A DNA stretch of 64,000 bases from Empedobacter stercoris (GCF_025244765.1 NZ_CP104209.1:2052501-2116500), one strand, 5' to 3'; shown: positions 1 through 10,300, counted from the stretch's first letter. Notes: generated from the sequence alone by a model not told the origin. Translations and numbers: made by a program.

Positions 1-717
1 AAAATCTTGTAGTTGTTTTAATTCTTTTTGAGTAAGAAATATAATTTTCTTTTTGGTGGTTTTTAGCTTTGGTTTAAAATTTCTAAAATCTTCTTTCGTG
101 TTATATTTCTTATTTTGAGCCCATCTTAAAAACCATTTTAAAAAAGAAAAGTGTTTAATTATTGTAGAATTTTTAAAATTTAAATCGTTTTGTAAAAATA
201 TTTGATAATCAAATAAACCCGATTCATCAAAGAAGTCAAAATCTAAATGCGGATTAAATTTTATTAAATGGTTTTTTACTGTATTAAACTTAGCATTTGT
301 TGATTTGGTCCATAGATTTAGTTTTGATTCTTCGCTAATAAATTCATCAAATATTTCGAAAAAATTCTTTTTAAAATCTGTATTATTACCTATTTCCTGA
401 TTAAAATGATCTCTAAAATCACTAACAGTTGGTATTATGTTGTTTTTATCAAAATGAGTAACTACTTTTTCAAATGCTGTTTCGAAATTTTGAATTTTTT
501 TATTTATTGTGCTTGCAGGTATTTTTTTCTTTCCATGTGTTGTATTAATTACACATCTTTGGGTGTCCAAACTCCATTTATTGACTTCTATACGATAACC
601 AACGCTAAATGAAACTATTTTTTTATTATTATCCCACTTTATTCTATAGCGCAATCTAGCTGTTTGACTATCTTTTTCTTTATCTAATAAAAATTGAGCG
701 TGATAATTAGTTAGCAT
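1..717 (-). CDS. Tyrosine recombinase (integrase), N-terminal part, cut by window edge
   Basis: About 239 residues are visible, reading from the ATG at 717 to the window edge with no stop. The product starts MLTNYHAQFLLDKEKD and has the layout of Bacteroidetes tyrosine recombinases: an N-terminal arm-binding beta region (around YRIEVNKWSLDTQRCVI), a SAM-like core-binding domain, then a linker ending in KKKIIFLTQKELKQLQDF, where the catalytic domain normally begins. The catalytic R-H-R-Y residues lie outside the window. It is probably the integrase of the conjugative element. The start lies 2 nt past the stop of the preceding gene, suggesting co-transcription. Family assignment rests on recognised pattern only. 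Confidence 0.75.
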   Translation of the reverse strand, partial: MLTNYHAQFLLDKEKDSQTARLRYRIKWDNNKKIVSFSVGYRIEVNKWSLDTQRCVINTTHGKKKIPASTINKKIQNFETAFEKVVTHFDKNNIIPTVSDFRDHFNQEIGNNTDFKKNFFEIFDEFISEESKLNLWTKSTNAKFNTVKNHLIKFNPHLDFDFFDESGLFDYQIFLQNDLNFKNSTIIKHFSFLKWFLRWAQNKKYNTKEDFRNFKPKLKTTKKKIIFLTQKELKQLQDF

Positions 718-718
718 G

Positions 719-1273
719 TTATTCCCAGTTAATTTTTAAGTCTTTAAATTCGAGATTGCTTTTAAACTCATCTCTAGTACCTTGCGGTTTGCTTTTAACC
801 TGAAATCTAAATAACTTTAAATATTTAGGTTCGTTTTCAATATTTTTAAAAGAAAAAATTAGTTTTAGAGGAATATTTACAACAAGTTTAGGAAATGGAT
901 TACTTGATTTATTCATATCAACTTTATATTCGTTGCCTTCTAAGTCAATTATTGAAAGATCACTAACGTAAAGCTCTTTGTTAAAATCCTTTGATTCAAT
1001 AAGAAAACTAATTTGAATTGTCTTTTCAGTTTTATTACCTATAACTTTATTTATTTTATAAGAATTATTAGCCTCTTCTTTTTCGAGAATAGCTTTATTT
1101 AAATCTAAAGTTCTTTTCAAATAAATATTTTCAGCTTTAATGGCATCAATATCTTGTTGAATTATTCTTATAGTAGAGTTAATCTCTTGAATTTCCTTTT
1201 TTAACTCTTCATTTGTCTGTGCAAACGATTGATTAGTAATAACTAAGATTAATAAAAGTAAAAAGTATTTCAT
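719..1273 (-). CDS. Hypothetical secreted coiled-coil protein
   Basis: A 184-residue protein with a clear signal peptide (MKYFLLLLILVITNQSFAQ, cleavage after FAQ), so probably periplasmic. Residues about 20-70 are rich in E, K, I and L with heptad spacing and should form a coiled coil. The rest is mixed beta-like sequence without a recognised motif. It sits between the repressor-like gene (1 nt away) and the integrase, all on the minus strand, so the three probably form one transcript. Function is unknown. Confidence 0.6.
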   Translation of the reverse strand: MKYFLLLLILVITNQSFAQTNEELKKEIQEINSTIRIIQQDIDAIKAENIYLKRTLDLNKAILEKEEANNSYKINKVIGNKTEKTIQISFLIESKDFNKELYVSDLSIIDLEGNEYKVDMNKSSNPFPKLVVNIPLKLIFSFKNIENEPKYLKLFRFQVKSKPQGTRDEFKSNLEFKDLKINWE

Positions 1274-1274
1274 A

Positions 1275-1718
1275 TTATTTCTTTTTAAGAATTTCTAACA
1301 GAGTTGTTACTTGAGATTGACATTCTTTTAAGCTATCTATCAAGTCTTTTTCTTTTAATAAATACTCCTTTTGTGCTTCTACCATGCTAGAAAAGTCATT
1401 ATTAGAAATAGTAATATTTCCATTATTTCCATTGATATTACTACCAAAACTTTTACTACCATCTAAATTATTAATTAACTGTTGTCTACTATCTATTAAC
1501 ATATCACCTTTATCTAGAATCAACCAATATGGATTAGTTTGGGGGTAAGTAAGCAATATATTCCTTATTGCGTCGGAATTTACAGGTCTATTCTTCTTAT
1601 CCCCTGTAAAGTTACTATAAGTTATTCCTATCTTTTTAAAGAACTCCTGCTTAGTAACCTCCACGTTTTCAGCTAGTAGAAGTATTCTTTCCTTAATGTT
1701 AGTCATTTTATTCTCCAT
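1275..1718 (-). CDS. Phage-type repressor-like DNA-binding protein
   Basis: 147 residues. The N-terminal 70 residues (KERILLLAENVEVTKQEFFKK, then ITYSNFTG) look like the HTH domain of Bacteroidetes phage and ICE repressors, followed by the YWLILDKGDML turn typical of that family. The C-terminal part is Asn-rich and then coiled-coil-like, not a peptidase domain. It is divergent from the replication operon starting at 1823, with a good promoter in between, so it probably controls that operon. ATGs at 1718 and 1706 are both possible starts. Confidence 0.65.
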   Translation of the reverse strand: MENKMTNIKERILLLAENVEVTKQEFFKKIGITYSNFTGDKKNRPVNSDAIRNILLTYPQTNPYWLILDKGDMLIDSRQQLINNLDGSKSFGSNINGNNGNITISNNDFSSMVEAQKEYLLKEKDLIDSLKECQSQVTTLLEILKKK

Positions 1719-1722
1719 ACTG

Positions 1723-1754
1723 TTGTTTTATAGAGAAATAATTCCCTATATTTG
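1723..1754 (+). promoter_or_regulatory. Bacteroidetes-type promoter of the replication operon
   Basis: TTG at 1723-1725 and TATATTTG at 1747-1754 are 21 nt apart and match the TTG / TAnnTTTG consensus of Bacteroidetes primary-sigma promoters. It faces the + strand genes from 1823 and overlaps the 5' side of the divergent repressor-like gene. Confidence 0.6.
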
Positions 1755-1771
1755 TAATGTAATTAATTAAT

Positions 1772-1789
1772 TGTTTAACACAACGAATA
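1772..1789 (+). promoter_or_regulatory. Repeated operator-like motif, copy 1
   Basis: TGTTTAACACAACGAATA lies 33 bp before the first replication gene. A 17/18 match occurs at 4803-4820, just before the PH-domain gene. It may be an operator or a shared leader element. Confidence 0.35.
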
Positions 1790-1822
1790 AAACAAAAATA
1801 ATCAAAAAATGTAATACTCACT

Positions 1823-2035
1823 ATGATCACTAAACAACTTGATTTACGTACTCCTTTACAAAAGGAGAAAGACGAAAGAAATAAAAAAATATATGAAGAG
1901 TATTTAAGTATACTCCAAAATCCTCCAGAAGGTGCAACTAAGTGGGCTATTTGGCGTGCGCTTGGGCAAAAACATGGAGGTCTTCATCCTCAAGGTGTCA
2001 GAGCTGTTATATTAAAAATGGAAAAAAATAAATAA
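1823..2035 (+). CDS. Small hypothetical protein, first gene of the replication operon
   Basis: 70 residues, highly charged at the N-terminus (TPLQKEKDERNKKIYEEYLS). The C-terminal half (GATKWAIWRALGQKHGGLHPQGVRAVILKM) resembles a helix-turn-helix. It is the first + strand gene after the promoter and is followed 19 bp later by a DUF3853-like gene. Function is unknown; a DNA-binding role is inferred from the helical pattern. Confidence 0.55.
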   Translation: MITKQLDLRTPLQKEKDERNKKIYEEYLSILQNPPEGATKWAIWRALGQKHGGLHPQGVRAVILKMEKNK

Positions 2036-2054
2036 CAACAAATTTATCGGAATT

Positions 2055-2348
2055 ATGCAAAAAATTGATCCAAACTTACCAATTTGGCAATTAACAGTAG
2101 CCGAATTAAAAGAGATTTTAAGTTCTTCTAATCAGAATCAAAATAAACCTAAAGAAAAAACATCTCCATCAGTAAAAATTGAATATGTATATGGAATTAA
2201 TGGTTTAGCAAAACTATTAGGTTGTTCTAAAAGTCATGCATCAAAACTAAAATCAGAAGGAATTTTTGATGAAGCAATTATTCAAAACGGAAGAAAAATT
2301 ATTGTTAATAAAGATAAGGCATTAGAGCTTTTTAATAATAAAGATTAG
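2055..2348 (+). CDS. DUF3853-like DNA-binding protein, copy A
   Basis: 97 residues. The C-terminal half (YGINGLAKLLGCSKSHASKL) is an excisionase/MerR-like winged helix-turn-helix, as in DUF3853 proteins found near replication genes of Bacteroidetes mobile elements. The next gene is a shorter paralogue with the same half (YGIKGLAKLLGCSRSKASNI), so the pair arose by tandem duplication. Likely a DNA-binding accessory or regulator of element replication or excision; this role is inferred. Confidence 0.65.
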   Translation: MQKIDPNLPIWQLTVAELKEILSSSNQNQNKPKEKTSPSVKIEYVYGINGLAKLLGCSKSHASKLKSEGIFDEAIIQNGRKIIVNKDKALELFNNKD

Positions 2349-2350
2349 AC

Positions 2351-2611
2351 ATGAAACAAATTAATCCTAATAAAAATATTTCTGAGCTTACAGTATTGGA
2401 ATTTATTGAGCTACAGAATAGTTTAAACTACAATAAAACAAGAAATTATGTTTATGGAATTAAAGGTCTTGCAAAACTTCTGGGATGTTCAAGATCTAAA
2501 GCCTCAAATATAAAGCAGTCCGGCATACTTGACGAAGCGATATTTCAAAATGGAAATATCATAATCATTGATGCAGATAAAGCATTGCAACTATTTGGTA
2601 ATAAAGTATGA
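2351..2611 (+). CDS. DUF3853-like DNA-binding protein, copy B
   Basis: 86 residues, a paralogue of the gene 2 bp upstream. It keeps the N-terminal pattern (INPNKNISELTVLEF) and the HTH but lacks the charged linker of copy A. Its TGA overlaps the ATG of the next gene (ATGA), indicating translational coupling within the replication operon. Confidence 0.65.
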   Translation: MKQINPNKNISELTVLEFIELQNSLNYNKTRNYVYGIKGLAKLLGCSRSKASNIKQSGILDEAIFQNGNIIIIDADKALQLFGNKV

Positions 2612-3258
2612 AACAAATTGAATTAACACATAGTTTTTGGAAATTCAACCAAACACACTCTCTAGGCGCTAGTGCAATTGCTTTTTATTTGTTTCTACTT
2701 AATAAGTATGCAGATAATAATTATGAATCATTAGTAATTTCAGATATAGAGATTAAAAATGAACTTAATTTATCAAGACCTACAATTATTGCAACAAAAG
2801 TTAAATTAAGAAACTTAGGGTTAATTCAATACAAAACAACAAGAGGACTTCCTTGTCGATATCAATTACTAAATATAAATATATGGGAAAAAGAAGAAAA
2901 GCCAATTCAAATAAAAGAAATTCCATCTAAAAAAGAAGATGCAGATAAAGAAATCAATAGAGAAAATATTAATAAAACTAAAGCATCACTAAACAATAAG
3001 AAAACCTCCATTCCAGCATTTAGCGAATTTATTGAATACACTAGAACACTAAAAGGATATAATGAAACTCTTGACCCTTTTATTGAAGCTAAATATGATA
3101 GTTGGGTCCAGAACGACTGGAAAAATGGTTATGATCGACCAATTACAAATTGGCAAAGTTCTATAAGGAGCACACTTCCTTATCTCAACAATCAACAACA
3201 AAATCAAAAAATAACAGTACCTAAAATACACAGACCAAAAACAACTTACAACGAATAG
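2608..3258 (+). CDS. Winged-helix replication-initiator-like protein
   Basis: 216 residues. Residues about 10-95 look like a winged-helix domain: FWKFNQTHSLGASAIAFYLFL followed by LSRPTIIATKVKLRNLGLI, a recognition helix and wing. Then comes a Lys/Glu-rich linker and a C-terminal part (SWVQNDWKNGYDRPITNWQ) like the tail of DnaD/primosomal proteins. It sits directly before a DnaB helicase gene (2 bp gap). The likely role is helicase loading or initiation at the element's origin, inferred from order and fold pattern. Confidence 0.6.
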   Translation: MKQIELTHSFWKFNQTHSLGASAIAFYLFLLNKYADNNYESLVISDIEIKNELNLSRPTIIATKVKLRNLGLIQYKTTRGLPCRYQLLNINIWEKEEKPIQIKEIPSKKEDADKEINRENINKTKASLNNKKTSIPAFSEFIEYTRTLKGYNETLDPFIEAKYDSWVQNDWKNGYDRPITNWQSSIRSTLPYLNNQQQNQKITVPKIHRPKTTYNE

Positions 3259-3260
3259 AT

Positions 3261-4574
3261 ATGAAGATTCATGATAAAAATATAGAGGACTTGGTATTGG
3301 GTATGATGATAACCTTTCCAAAAGATATAGTTAATCACTACTCAAAATTAAATCATGATTTATTTTTCGATAAAAACAATCAGTTAATATACGATTTAAT
3401 AATTAAAAAATATCATGACAATAAACCTATCAACTTGGTAACAATCAGTGTTGAACTTGGTAAAATAAACAGAAAAGATTTGGATTTACATATTATTTCT
3501 ATTTCTGCATCTCCAACTTCTAGTGCGCATTTAGAATACTACATAATGATCTTAGTGGAGTTATCTGTTAAAAGAGATTTTATTAAAAAATTTCAATCTT
3601 TAATTGATTTTGCTAAAAAGCCTGACGAGGATATTTTTCATCTCAGGGATAAAGCATTTCAAACTTTTGAAAATCTCTTCATTGATAAATTTATTGACAA
3701 AAACAAATCTTTAAACACATTCTCTCAACTTGTAAATTCAGTTGAGAAACGAGCAGCAAAAATTGAACAAGGAAAATTAACAGGAATCAAAACATCCTTA
3801 CCAATTATTAATAAGGCAATGGGTGGTTGGCAAAAGTCAGATTTAACAATTGTGGCAGGAAGACCTGGTATGGGAAAGACTGCATTTTTAGTCCAATCTG
3901 TTGTTGATGTAGCCTCTCAAGGTGGTAGTTGTGCAGTTTTTTCTCTAGAGATGAGTTCAGAGCAAATTACAGGTCGGATAATTAACAATATTACAGAAAT
4001 TCCAAACTATTCAATACTAAGAAAAGGAATGAATCAAGATGAATGGTATAAGTTCAAACAGTATAAAAAACATATTTCATCATTAAAAATACACATTGAT
4101 GACACCCCTTCAATTAGTATTAATAATCTGAGATTGAAGGCTAAAATGTTTAAAATGAGGTATGATATAGATATTATATTTATTGATTATATGCAGTTAA
4201 TGACTGTTGATCGAAATACAAATAATAGAGAGCAAGAGATTTCATTAATTTCAAGATCTCTAAAAGCTCTTGCAAAAGAACTAAATGTCCCTGTAATAGC
4301 TTTGTCTCAATTATCAAGAAAGGTTGAAGAACGAAGCGATAAACGACCATTACTTTCTGATTTAAGAGAGTCAGGAGCTATAGAACAGGATGCGGATGAA
4401 GTCTTGTTTTTATTCAGACCTGAATATTACGGAATTGATACCTGGAACTACGATTATAATAATGAAACAACCGAAAATCAAATAGAAATTATTATTCAGA
4501 AAAATAGACAGGGAGGGTTGTTGTCCGAACGATATGGAATCAATCTACCAACTTCGAAATTCTATACATTATAA
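3261..4574 (+). CDS. DnaB-type replicative helicase
   Basis: 437 residues, near the usual 430-500 of DnaB. An N-terminal DnaB-N region (residues 1-110; LVLGMMITFPKDIVNHYSKL) precedes the RecA-like domain with Walker A GRPGMGKTAF (about residue 207), Walker B IIFIDYMQLM (about 306), and the family segments VPVIALSQLSRKVEER, LSDLRESGAIEQDAD and IIQKNRQGG. It is the last long gene of the replication operon. With the preceding winged-helix protein it suggests the element can replicate autonomously after excision. Confidence 0.9.
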   Translation: MKIHDKNIEDLVLGMMITFPKDIVNHYSKLNHDLFFDKNNQLIYDLIIKKYHDNKPINLVTISVELGKINRKDLDLHIISISASPTSSAHLEYYIMILVELSVKRDFIKKFQSLIDFAKKPDEDIFHLRDKAFQTFENLFIDKFIDKNKSLNTFSQLVNSVEKRAAKIEQGKLTGIKTSLPIINKAMGGWQKSDLTIVAGRPGMGKTAFLVQSVVDVASQGGSCAVFSLEMSSEQITGRIINNITEIPNYSILRKGMNQDEWYKFKQYKKHISSLKIHIDDTPSISINNLRLKAKMFKMRYDIDIIFIDYMQLMTVDRNTNNREQEISLISRSLKALAKELNVPVIALSQLSRKVEERSDKRPLLSDLRESGAIEQDADEVLFLFRPEYYGIDTWNYDYNNETTENQIEIIIQKNRQGGLLSERYGINLPTSKFYTL

Positions 4575-4596
4575 ATCTTTCATAAACAACAAAGTC

Positions 4597-4767
4597 ATGA
4601 GCAAGAAAAATAAAGAAGATTTAATTACAACAGAGGGCAAAAAGGATGCGCGTTCTAGAGCATTAGTATATCTTGAAAAAGCTAAAGTGATTGAGGAGAA
4701 ACGTCTCCGTAACGGTGGGAAATACGTAAAAACAAATAAAGGTTTCAAACTTATTATTCCCAAATAA
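4597..4767 (+). CDS. Small basic hypothetical protein
   Basis: 56 residues from the ATG at 4597 (MSKKNKEDLITTEGKKDARS). An upstream ATG at 4534 would overlap the helicase gene by 41 nt, so the later start is preferred. It is Lys/Arg-rich and compact, with a possible winged-helix tail (RNGGKYVKTNKGFKLIIPK). It is last in the replication operon. Function is unknown. Confidence 0.5.
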   Translation: MSKKNKEDLITTEGKKDARSRALVYLEKAKVIEEKRLRNGGKYVKTNKGFKLIIPK

Positions 4768-4802
4768 CCAAAATAATAAAAAGAATTTTTATAAACCTAT
4801 TA

Positions 4803-4820
4803 TGTTTAACATAACGAATA
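4803..4820 (+). promoter_or_regulatory. Repeated operator-like motif, copy 2
   Basis: TGTTTAACATAACGAATA, a 17/18 match to 1772-1789, placed 6 bp before the ATG of the PH-domain gene. The placement suggests a common regulator or transcript leader. Confidence 0.35.
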
Positions 4821-4826
4821 CACAAC

Positions 4827-5261
4827 ATGGATTCTAGTAATGAAATAATTTATAAAGCAAACCTTCATTGGATATCATATATAATTCCTTCAATATTAAC
4901 ATTAATAGGATTTGTAGGAATACTCCCTGCAATATTTTTAAGAGGGTTATTCCAATACTTTGCAATTTTATTAGTTGCATTATTTTTTAAAGGTATTTGG
5001 ATGTGGTTGAAAAATAAATTTACCAGAATTTATCTTTCTGAAGATAACATAACTAAAATAACAGGAGTTTTGAACAAAAATGTTTCAGACATCCCTTTAC
5101 AAAAAATCGAAAACATATATCTTTTCAAACCTTTATTAGGTAAAATACTAGGTTTCGGTACAGTAGTGGTGAGTACTGGAGAAATAAATCAACAATATTT
5201 TATTGCTAATCCTGAACCATTAAGAAAAATTCTTCTTGAGAAAACTTCACTAAAAAAATAA
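4827..5261 (+). CDS. PH-domain (bPH2-like) membrane protein
   Basis: 144 residues. Two hydrophobic segments (about 17-37 and 43-60) form a membrane hairpin; residues 70-140 (IYLSEDNITKITGVLNKNVSDI, then FGTVVVSTGE) fit a bacterial PH domain. The polarity suggests an inner-membrane protein with a cytoplasmic PH domain. It is a single gene between the replication operon and the next hypothetical gene. Its role in the element is unknown. Confidence 0.6.
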   Translation: MDSSNEIIYKANLHWISYIIPSILTLIGFVGILPAIFLRGLFQYFAILLVALFFKGIWMWLKNKFTRIYLSEDNITKITGVLNKNVSDIPLQKIENIYLFKPLLGKILGFGTVVVSTGEINQQYFIANPEPLRKILLEKTSLKK

Positions 5262-5362
5262 ATTCTTCTAAATAGATACACATATTAAAATTAAGGTTTC
5301 CGAAGTTTTTAACTCTGAAAAAATGTAAAACATAAAAGCAATTACTACAAAAGAAAAAAATT

Positions 5363-5884
5363 ATGAAAAAAATATTAATAATTACAATTATACTTTTCAC
5401 CAATATCTTAACTGGACAAATTATTCCAAAATCCATACAAAATGTTGGTGATAAATTAATTATAAATGATACAATATCGTTAGAAAGAGGTAAGACAATC
5501 CAAGTGTTTTTACCTTTAAGAAAAGACTTTATGTTTATAAAGCCTGTAAAAAAAATTAATACTAAACTATTAGGAAGTGTTGCTAGTATTACAGGCTCTG
5601 GTGCAGCTGCTATCGGTATTGGTTCTGGCAACATAAAAGTATTATCGGAATCAATGAAAATTATGAGAGCTGCTAATGCTATTGAATACGGAACTGAAGC
5701 TTTAGAAAAAATACAAGAGTTACCTATTTCTAATGAAGCTAAAAAAATAGCAGGTAAAAAAATTGAAATTGTTAATTGGGAATTTTCAGACAGTGGGTAT
5801 GTGCTACTTACCAAATATGAAAAAAAAGAATATAAAATATATTTGCAAGAAGCATTGTTGGCTGGTGAGATTAAGCTTAATTGA
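5363..5884 (+). CDS. Hypothetical secreted protein
   Basis: 173 residues with a signal peptide (MKKILIITIILFTNILTGQ). A small Gly/Ala-rich stretch (GSVASITGSGAAAIGIGSG, about residues 73-91) may insert in a membrane. The rest is charged. No family is recognised. A bidirectional terminator hairpin follows 13 bp after the stop, so it ends its transcript. Confidence 0.5.
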   Translation: MKKILIITIILFTNILTGQIIPKSIQNVGDKLIINDTISLERGKTIQVFLPLRKDFMFIKPVKKINTKLLGSVASITGSGAAAIGIGSGNIKVLSESMKIMRAANAIEYGTEALEKIQELPISNEAKKIAGKKIEIVNWEFSDSGYVLLTKYEKKEYKIYLQEALLAGEIKLN

Positions 5885-5896
5885 TATTGAGAAATA

Positions 5897-5919
5897 CAAA
5901 GGAGCAATAAGCTCCTTTG
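5897..5919. terminator. Bidirectional rho-independent terminator
   Basis: CAAAGGAGC - AATAA - GCTCCTTTG is a perfect 9-bp stem followed by TTTC on + and with A-rich flanks for the minus strand. It lies between the convergent 5363-5884 gene and the original 3' end of the 1,860-residue protein gene. Confidence 0.75.
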
Positions 5920-5952
5920 TTTCAAAATAATAGTTTTATTTAATTTTTCTTC

Positions 5953-7316
5953 GACACTATCCTATAAAGTGTGTAAGTTAAAAAGTTGGGCTTAGATTTT
6001 ATAATCTGAGCCTTTTTTCAAAAATAAGCATAAATTGGTTAAGAACAATACCCCAATTATGAATAGGCATTGTCCATTTTTTAGTTGATTCCTTGAGTGC
6101 TAAATAAACAGACTTCAATACCGCATCGTCAGTAGGAAAAGACATTTTGTTTTTGGTATATTTTCTGATTTTTCCGTTCAGATTTTCGATTAAATTAGTC
6201 GTATAAATGATTTTACGGATTTCCATTGGGAAGTCAAAAAATACGGTTAGTTCGTCCCAGTTGTTTCTCCAGGATTGGATTGCGTAAAGATATTTCCCTT
6301 CCCATTTTGTGGCAAAATCTTCTAAAGCGGCTTTGGCAGCGTCTTTGTTGGGTGCAGTATAAATATGTTTCATATCTGCAGAAAACTCTTTTCTATCCTT
6401 CCAAACCACGTATTTACAAGCGTTTCTAATCTGATGAACCACACATATTTGGGTTTGAGATTCAGGAAAAACCGAGCGGATGGTGTCTGTAAATCCGTTC
6501 AAATTATCAGTAGCTGTAATGAGAATGTCTTCTACGCCACGAGCTTTTAAATCCGTGAGAACGCTCATCCAAAAGCTAGAACTTTCGTTCTTTCCAAGCC
6601 ACATGCCGAGGACTTCTTTTCTGCCTTCACGATTTAAACCAACAGCTAAATAAATGGTTTTGTTAATGACTTTTGAGTTCTCGCGAACCTTAAAAACAAT
6701 CCCATCCATCCAAACAATCAGATAAACATCGTCTAACGGTCGATTCTGCCAAGCTACAACTTCACTGGCTACTGCGTTTGTTATTCTGGAAATTGTCGAA
6801 GTGGAAACATCAAAATCATACATTTCTTTAATCTGCTCTTCAATGTCCGAAACACTCATTCCTTTGGCATAAAACGAGATGATGATGTTTTCTAAACCAT
6901 CAATGATGTTGTGCCTTTTGGGAACTAATGCAGGCTCAAAACTACCTTCACGATCTCTTGGAACTTTTATCTCGGATTCACCGAATGAGGATTTTATCTT
7001 TTTGGTTCCATGTCCGTTTCGATAATTACCATCGATGCTTTTATCATGTTTTTCGTTGTCCAGATGGCTATCCAGTTCTGCATCAAGCATGTGTTCTACG
7101 GCCTTCTTGTGGAGTTCTTTGAAGAAAGATGTTAAATCTTCACCATTCTTAAAGGATTTTAAAAAATCCTTGTTGTTTAATAAATCTTCTTTGTTAGTCA
7201 TAACTGTATAATGTTTAAAAATAATAAAAAGTTATTGCCAATAAATTTTTTGAGCATTAAGGGCTCAAAATTTATCAGAATAACTTTTTAACTTACACAG
7301 TTAGTGGGATACTACC
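5953..7316 (-). mobile_element. IS256-family insertion sequence, complete, with target duplication
   Basis: 1,364 bp. The ends are imperfect inverted repeats of about 35 bp: left GACACTATCC...TGTGTAAGTTAAAAAGTT, right (reverse complement) GGTAGTATCC...TGTGTAAGTTAAAAAGTT. The 8-bp direct repeat TTTTCTTC flanks it at 5945-5952 and 7317-7324, the duplication size known for IS256. One transposase gene fills it. It is inserted two codons before the native stop of the large methylase/helicase gene. Confidence 0.92.
5999..7201 (-). CDS. IS256-family transposase
   Basis: 400 residues, the usual length. Recognised family segments are [12 protein letters not shown] near the N-terminus, then [18 protein letters not shown] and [16 protein letters not shown]. 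The DDE catalytic residues appear in [10 protein letters not shown] (about 165), TATDNLNGF (about 232) and [13 protein letters not shown] (about 338). No frameshift or missing catalytic residue is seen, so it should be active. Confidence 0.95.
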   Translation of the reverse strand: MTNKEDLLNNKDFLKSFKNGEDLTSFFKELHKKAVEHMLDAELDSHLDNEKHDKSIDGNYRNGHGTKKIKSSFGESEIKVPRDREGSFEPALVPKRHNIIDGLENIIISFYAKGMSVSDIEEQIKEMYDFDVSTSTISRITNAVASEVVAWQNRPLDDVYLIVWMDGIVFKVRENSKVINKTIYLAVGLNREGRKEVLGMWLGKNESSSFWMSVLTDLKARGVEDILITATDNLNGFTDTIRSVFPESQTQICVVHQIRNACKYVVWKDRKEFSADMKHIYTAPNKDAAKAALEDFATKWEGKYLYAIQSWRNNWDELTVFFDFPMEIRKIIYTTNLIENLNGKIRKYTKNKMSFPTDDAVLKSVYLALKESTKKWTMPIHNWGIVLNQFMLIFEKRLRL

Positions 7317-10300
7317 TTTTCTTCCTAAATATATATTATTATCTTCATTCTTAATATAAATACTTTGCTGTCTTATTTTTCCTTTTTCAAAAGTTGTATT
7401 AGGAAATAGTCGTAAATTTTCTTCTTTTCGCTCTAGAACAATATCAATTTTAGATTTCTTTTCTAGAAGTGTTTGTTTTTCCATTTTATATATTTCAACC
7501 AGTTCAGCATGTTTATCAGGTAAATTATCTAATTGATTGTCTAGTTCTAATATTTTATTTTCTGTCATTTCTTTTTGACTCTCTATTTCTGTTACATTCA
7601 CACCTTTTTTAGCAAGATTATCTATTACCTTTTCTAAGTTTTTTTGTGCAGCATCGATTTTATTTTGTGAGTATAATAATTGAGAGTTCCAATAAGCTGT
7701 TATTTGTCCACCTTCAGAATTTTTTTCAGAGTAACTTACAAAAGTAGCATGTTCTCCTTCAGCTTTTTTCACTTCGTTCAACGCGTTGTTGTATTCCTCA
7801 TATTTTCTTAAGACGAAAGCAGAATCAGAAGAAAACTTATTTTTTTCATTTTCTATTTTCTTTTTCATCAATTCTATTTCAATATCAGCTCTAGTATATG
7901 GATCTGTTATGATGGCTGTTTTGAGTTCTTGCGTATCAATATCTGAAACATCTAAAATATCAGCACCTTTTTTCATTGCTTCTAAATATCTAGCTTGTTT
8001 TGCTTGGAGTTTTTGTAGCATAAAAACATCAATGCTATCATTAGTAAGCATAAAGTTCATCCGAACATTCTCGAATTGATTCCCTTGTCTCCATGATCTT
8101 CCTTCTACTTGACGTAATGAAGTAAAATTATATGGTAACGATAAAAAGTATGTATCTGTAGTTTTCGCTTGTAGATTCATCCCTTCTTGGATAGATTCGC
8201 TACCAATTATTACTTTTATTTTTCCATTATTAAAATTGTCCTGAATTTTCAGTCTATTGGTTTTTGTAGTTTTTCCAGTAATGATTCCAACTTCAGAATC
8301 TTTAAGTCCGATTTCGGTAACTAAATATTCTTTTAATTTAGGAAATTCAGAAACAGCCAATTCAGAATAAATAATTTGTCCGCCATCAGGAATATCCTTT
8401 AAGTTTTGCTCAATCAATTTCATCGTTTCGAAAAGTTTAGGAGAGTTTTCAATAAATTCTTTCATTGATGGTTGTCCTTCATTTTCATAATCATAAAACG
8501 GAGATAAATATGGAGAGATAGCAATCAAACGAGCATTTAATATATGGGTTAAAATCGCACCTTTTTCGGTTTCACTAAAGTTATCATTTAACAATTGATA
8601 CTGTTCTCTAGTAAGATCATTTTGTTCAATTTTATATTCTTTATTAATTTTATTTGGTCTTATTAGTTCAGGATTTTCTTCTTCACCTTTTATATCAATA
8701 AACTCTGATAATAATTGTTGAAACAAAGTATTGTTTTTGAATCTTCGGACATTGGCTTTAAACTTCACATCTCCCTTCGCATCAATTTCCATGTCATTAT
8801 CGGCTTCCATAAAAGTTTCAAAGAAATTATTAACTCTAAAATATCCTTTTTCTTCTAAGCGATTGTTGGCAATTAAAGACAAGATTGAGTAATACTCTAA
8901 GGGCTTATTTGTGAAAGGAGTTGCAGAAAGAAGAGTAATATTTCTACCATTGTGTTGCTCTTGGATATATTGAGCAGCCATCCAAGTATTGATTCCTAAT
9001 TTAGAAGTTTGCTGATTTTGATTTCTAAAATCAGAGGCAAAACGTCGATCATCAATTCTTACTTTTCCAACGATATGATTAGCATTGTGAACTTCATCAA
9101 AGGTTAAATGATCAAACCCAAAGTCTTCCCAATCATAAATTTTCCCTCTTTTCATTCGACCTTCAATTTCTTTCTCTTTCTGCAATTCAATCTCTGTTTC
9201 TCTTACAGTATTTGTAACACTTTTTAGTTCGTTTTTAGAAATATAATTGAATTTTTCGGCTAATCTTTGTGTAATTTCTTGAGAAAATCCAATGTTGTTA
9301 AAACCTTCATATGTAACGATGGTTATTTCATTGTCTTTATTATTAAATTTAGACAAATCATAATCTTTTCCTAGATTACCAAGAACGTTTATTTTAGCAT
9401 TAGGAATAGTTTCAAAAATCGTATCAACCCATTGTTTTAAAATACTATCATTTGGCACAACTATTAGAGGTCTTTTAGAGTTTTGTCTTTCCATTGCTTC
9501 ATGCATGGATAATATACCAGAAAGCGTTTTGCCAAAGCCAACTTCGTGAGCCAACAATCCTACTCCTTTGGTAGTGTTTCTACCAATACCAGCTTTTTGC
9601 ACTTCGGTTAATCTTAATGGTTTTCCTTTAAAATTTAAATGTACTTTAGAAAACAATGGAAATTTAGAATAGTCTGGAACGTAAATGTTATTGTAATTTC
9701 GATTAAATTCTTTTACAAAAAGAACCTTCAACTTTTCATCTAACTCTTCATTTATAAATTTATTAAACAGATCGTTAGCAGCAACTTTTCTACGTTCCCT
9801 TACTAATGCATTTCTTTCTTTATTACTACCTGTAACTGTTTCATTATCAACAAAACTATTGACTTCCCAAGCAGATGATCCTTGAAAAGCATCAAAGGGT
9901 AAAGTATAAATAAAGTCCTTAAACTTATCTGCCAAACTATATTGTACAGTAAAACTATCAATTACGCTAGTTGCATAATTATATTCAGCTTTTTCCTTTG
10001 TACCGATTATTAAATTGTGTACAAACTCATGGTTAGGTGATAATATTATTTCATTTATTTTTTTGGGAGTAGGCAAAACACCCTCTAATAATTGTTTCTG
10101 TTTTAAGTATTGAGGAGAATTTTTATCAGAAAAATCAATTTCTAATTGATCTAGTTTTTGGTAAATATTTCCTTCAGCATAATAAAAATCATGAATCCAT
10201 TTTCCATCATAGAGATTGGCAAATTCTAAATGGTTTTCTCTGTTATTTAATGTACCATCATAATTTGTGTCTTTAAAAGCATTCAATTCTTTTTCTGAAA

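Noticed and set aside
406..612. 68-residue + strand frame near the left edge
   Set aside because: It is antisense to the integrase frame, which continues uninterrupted to the window edge.
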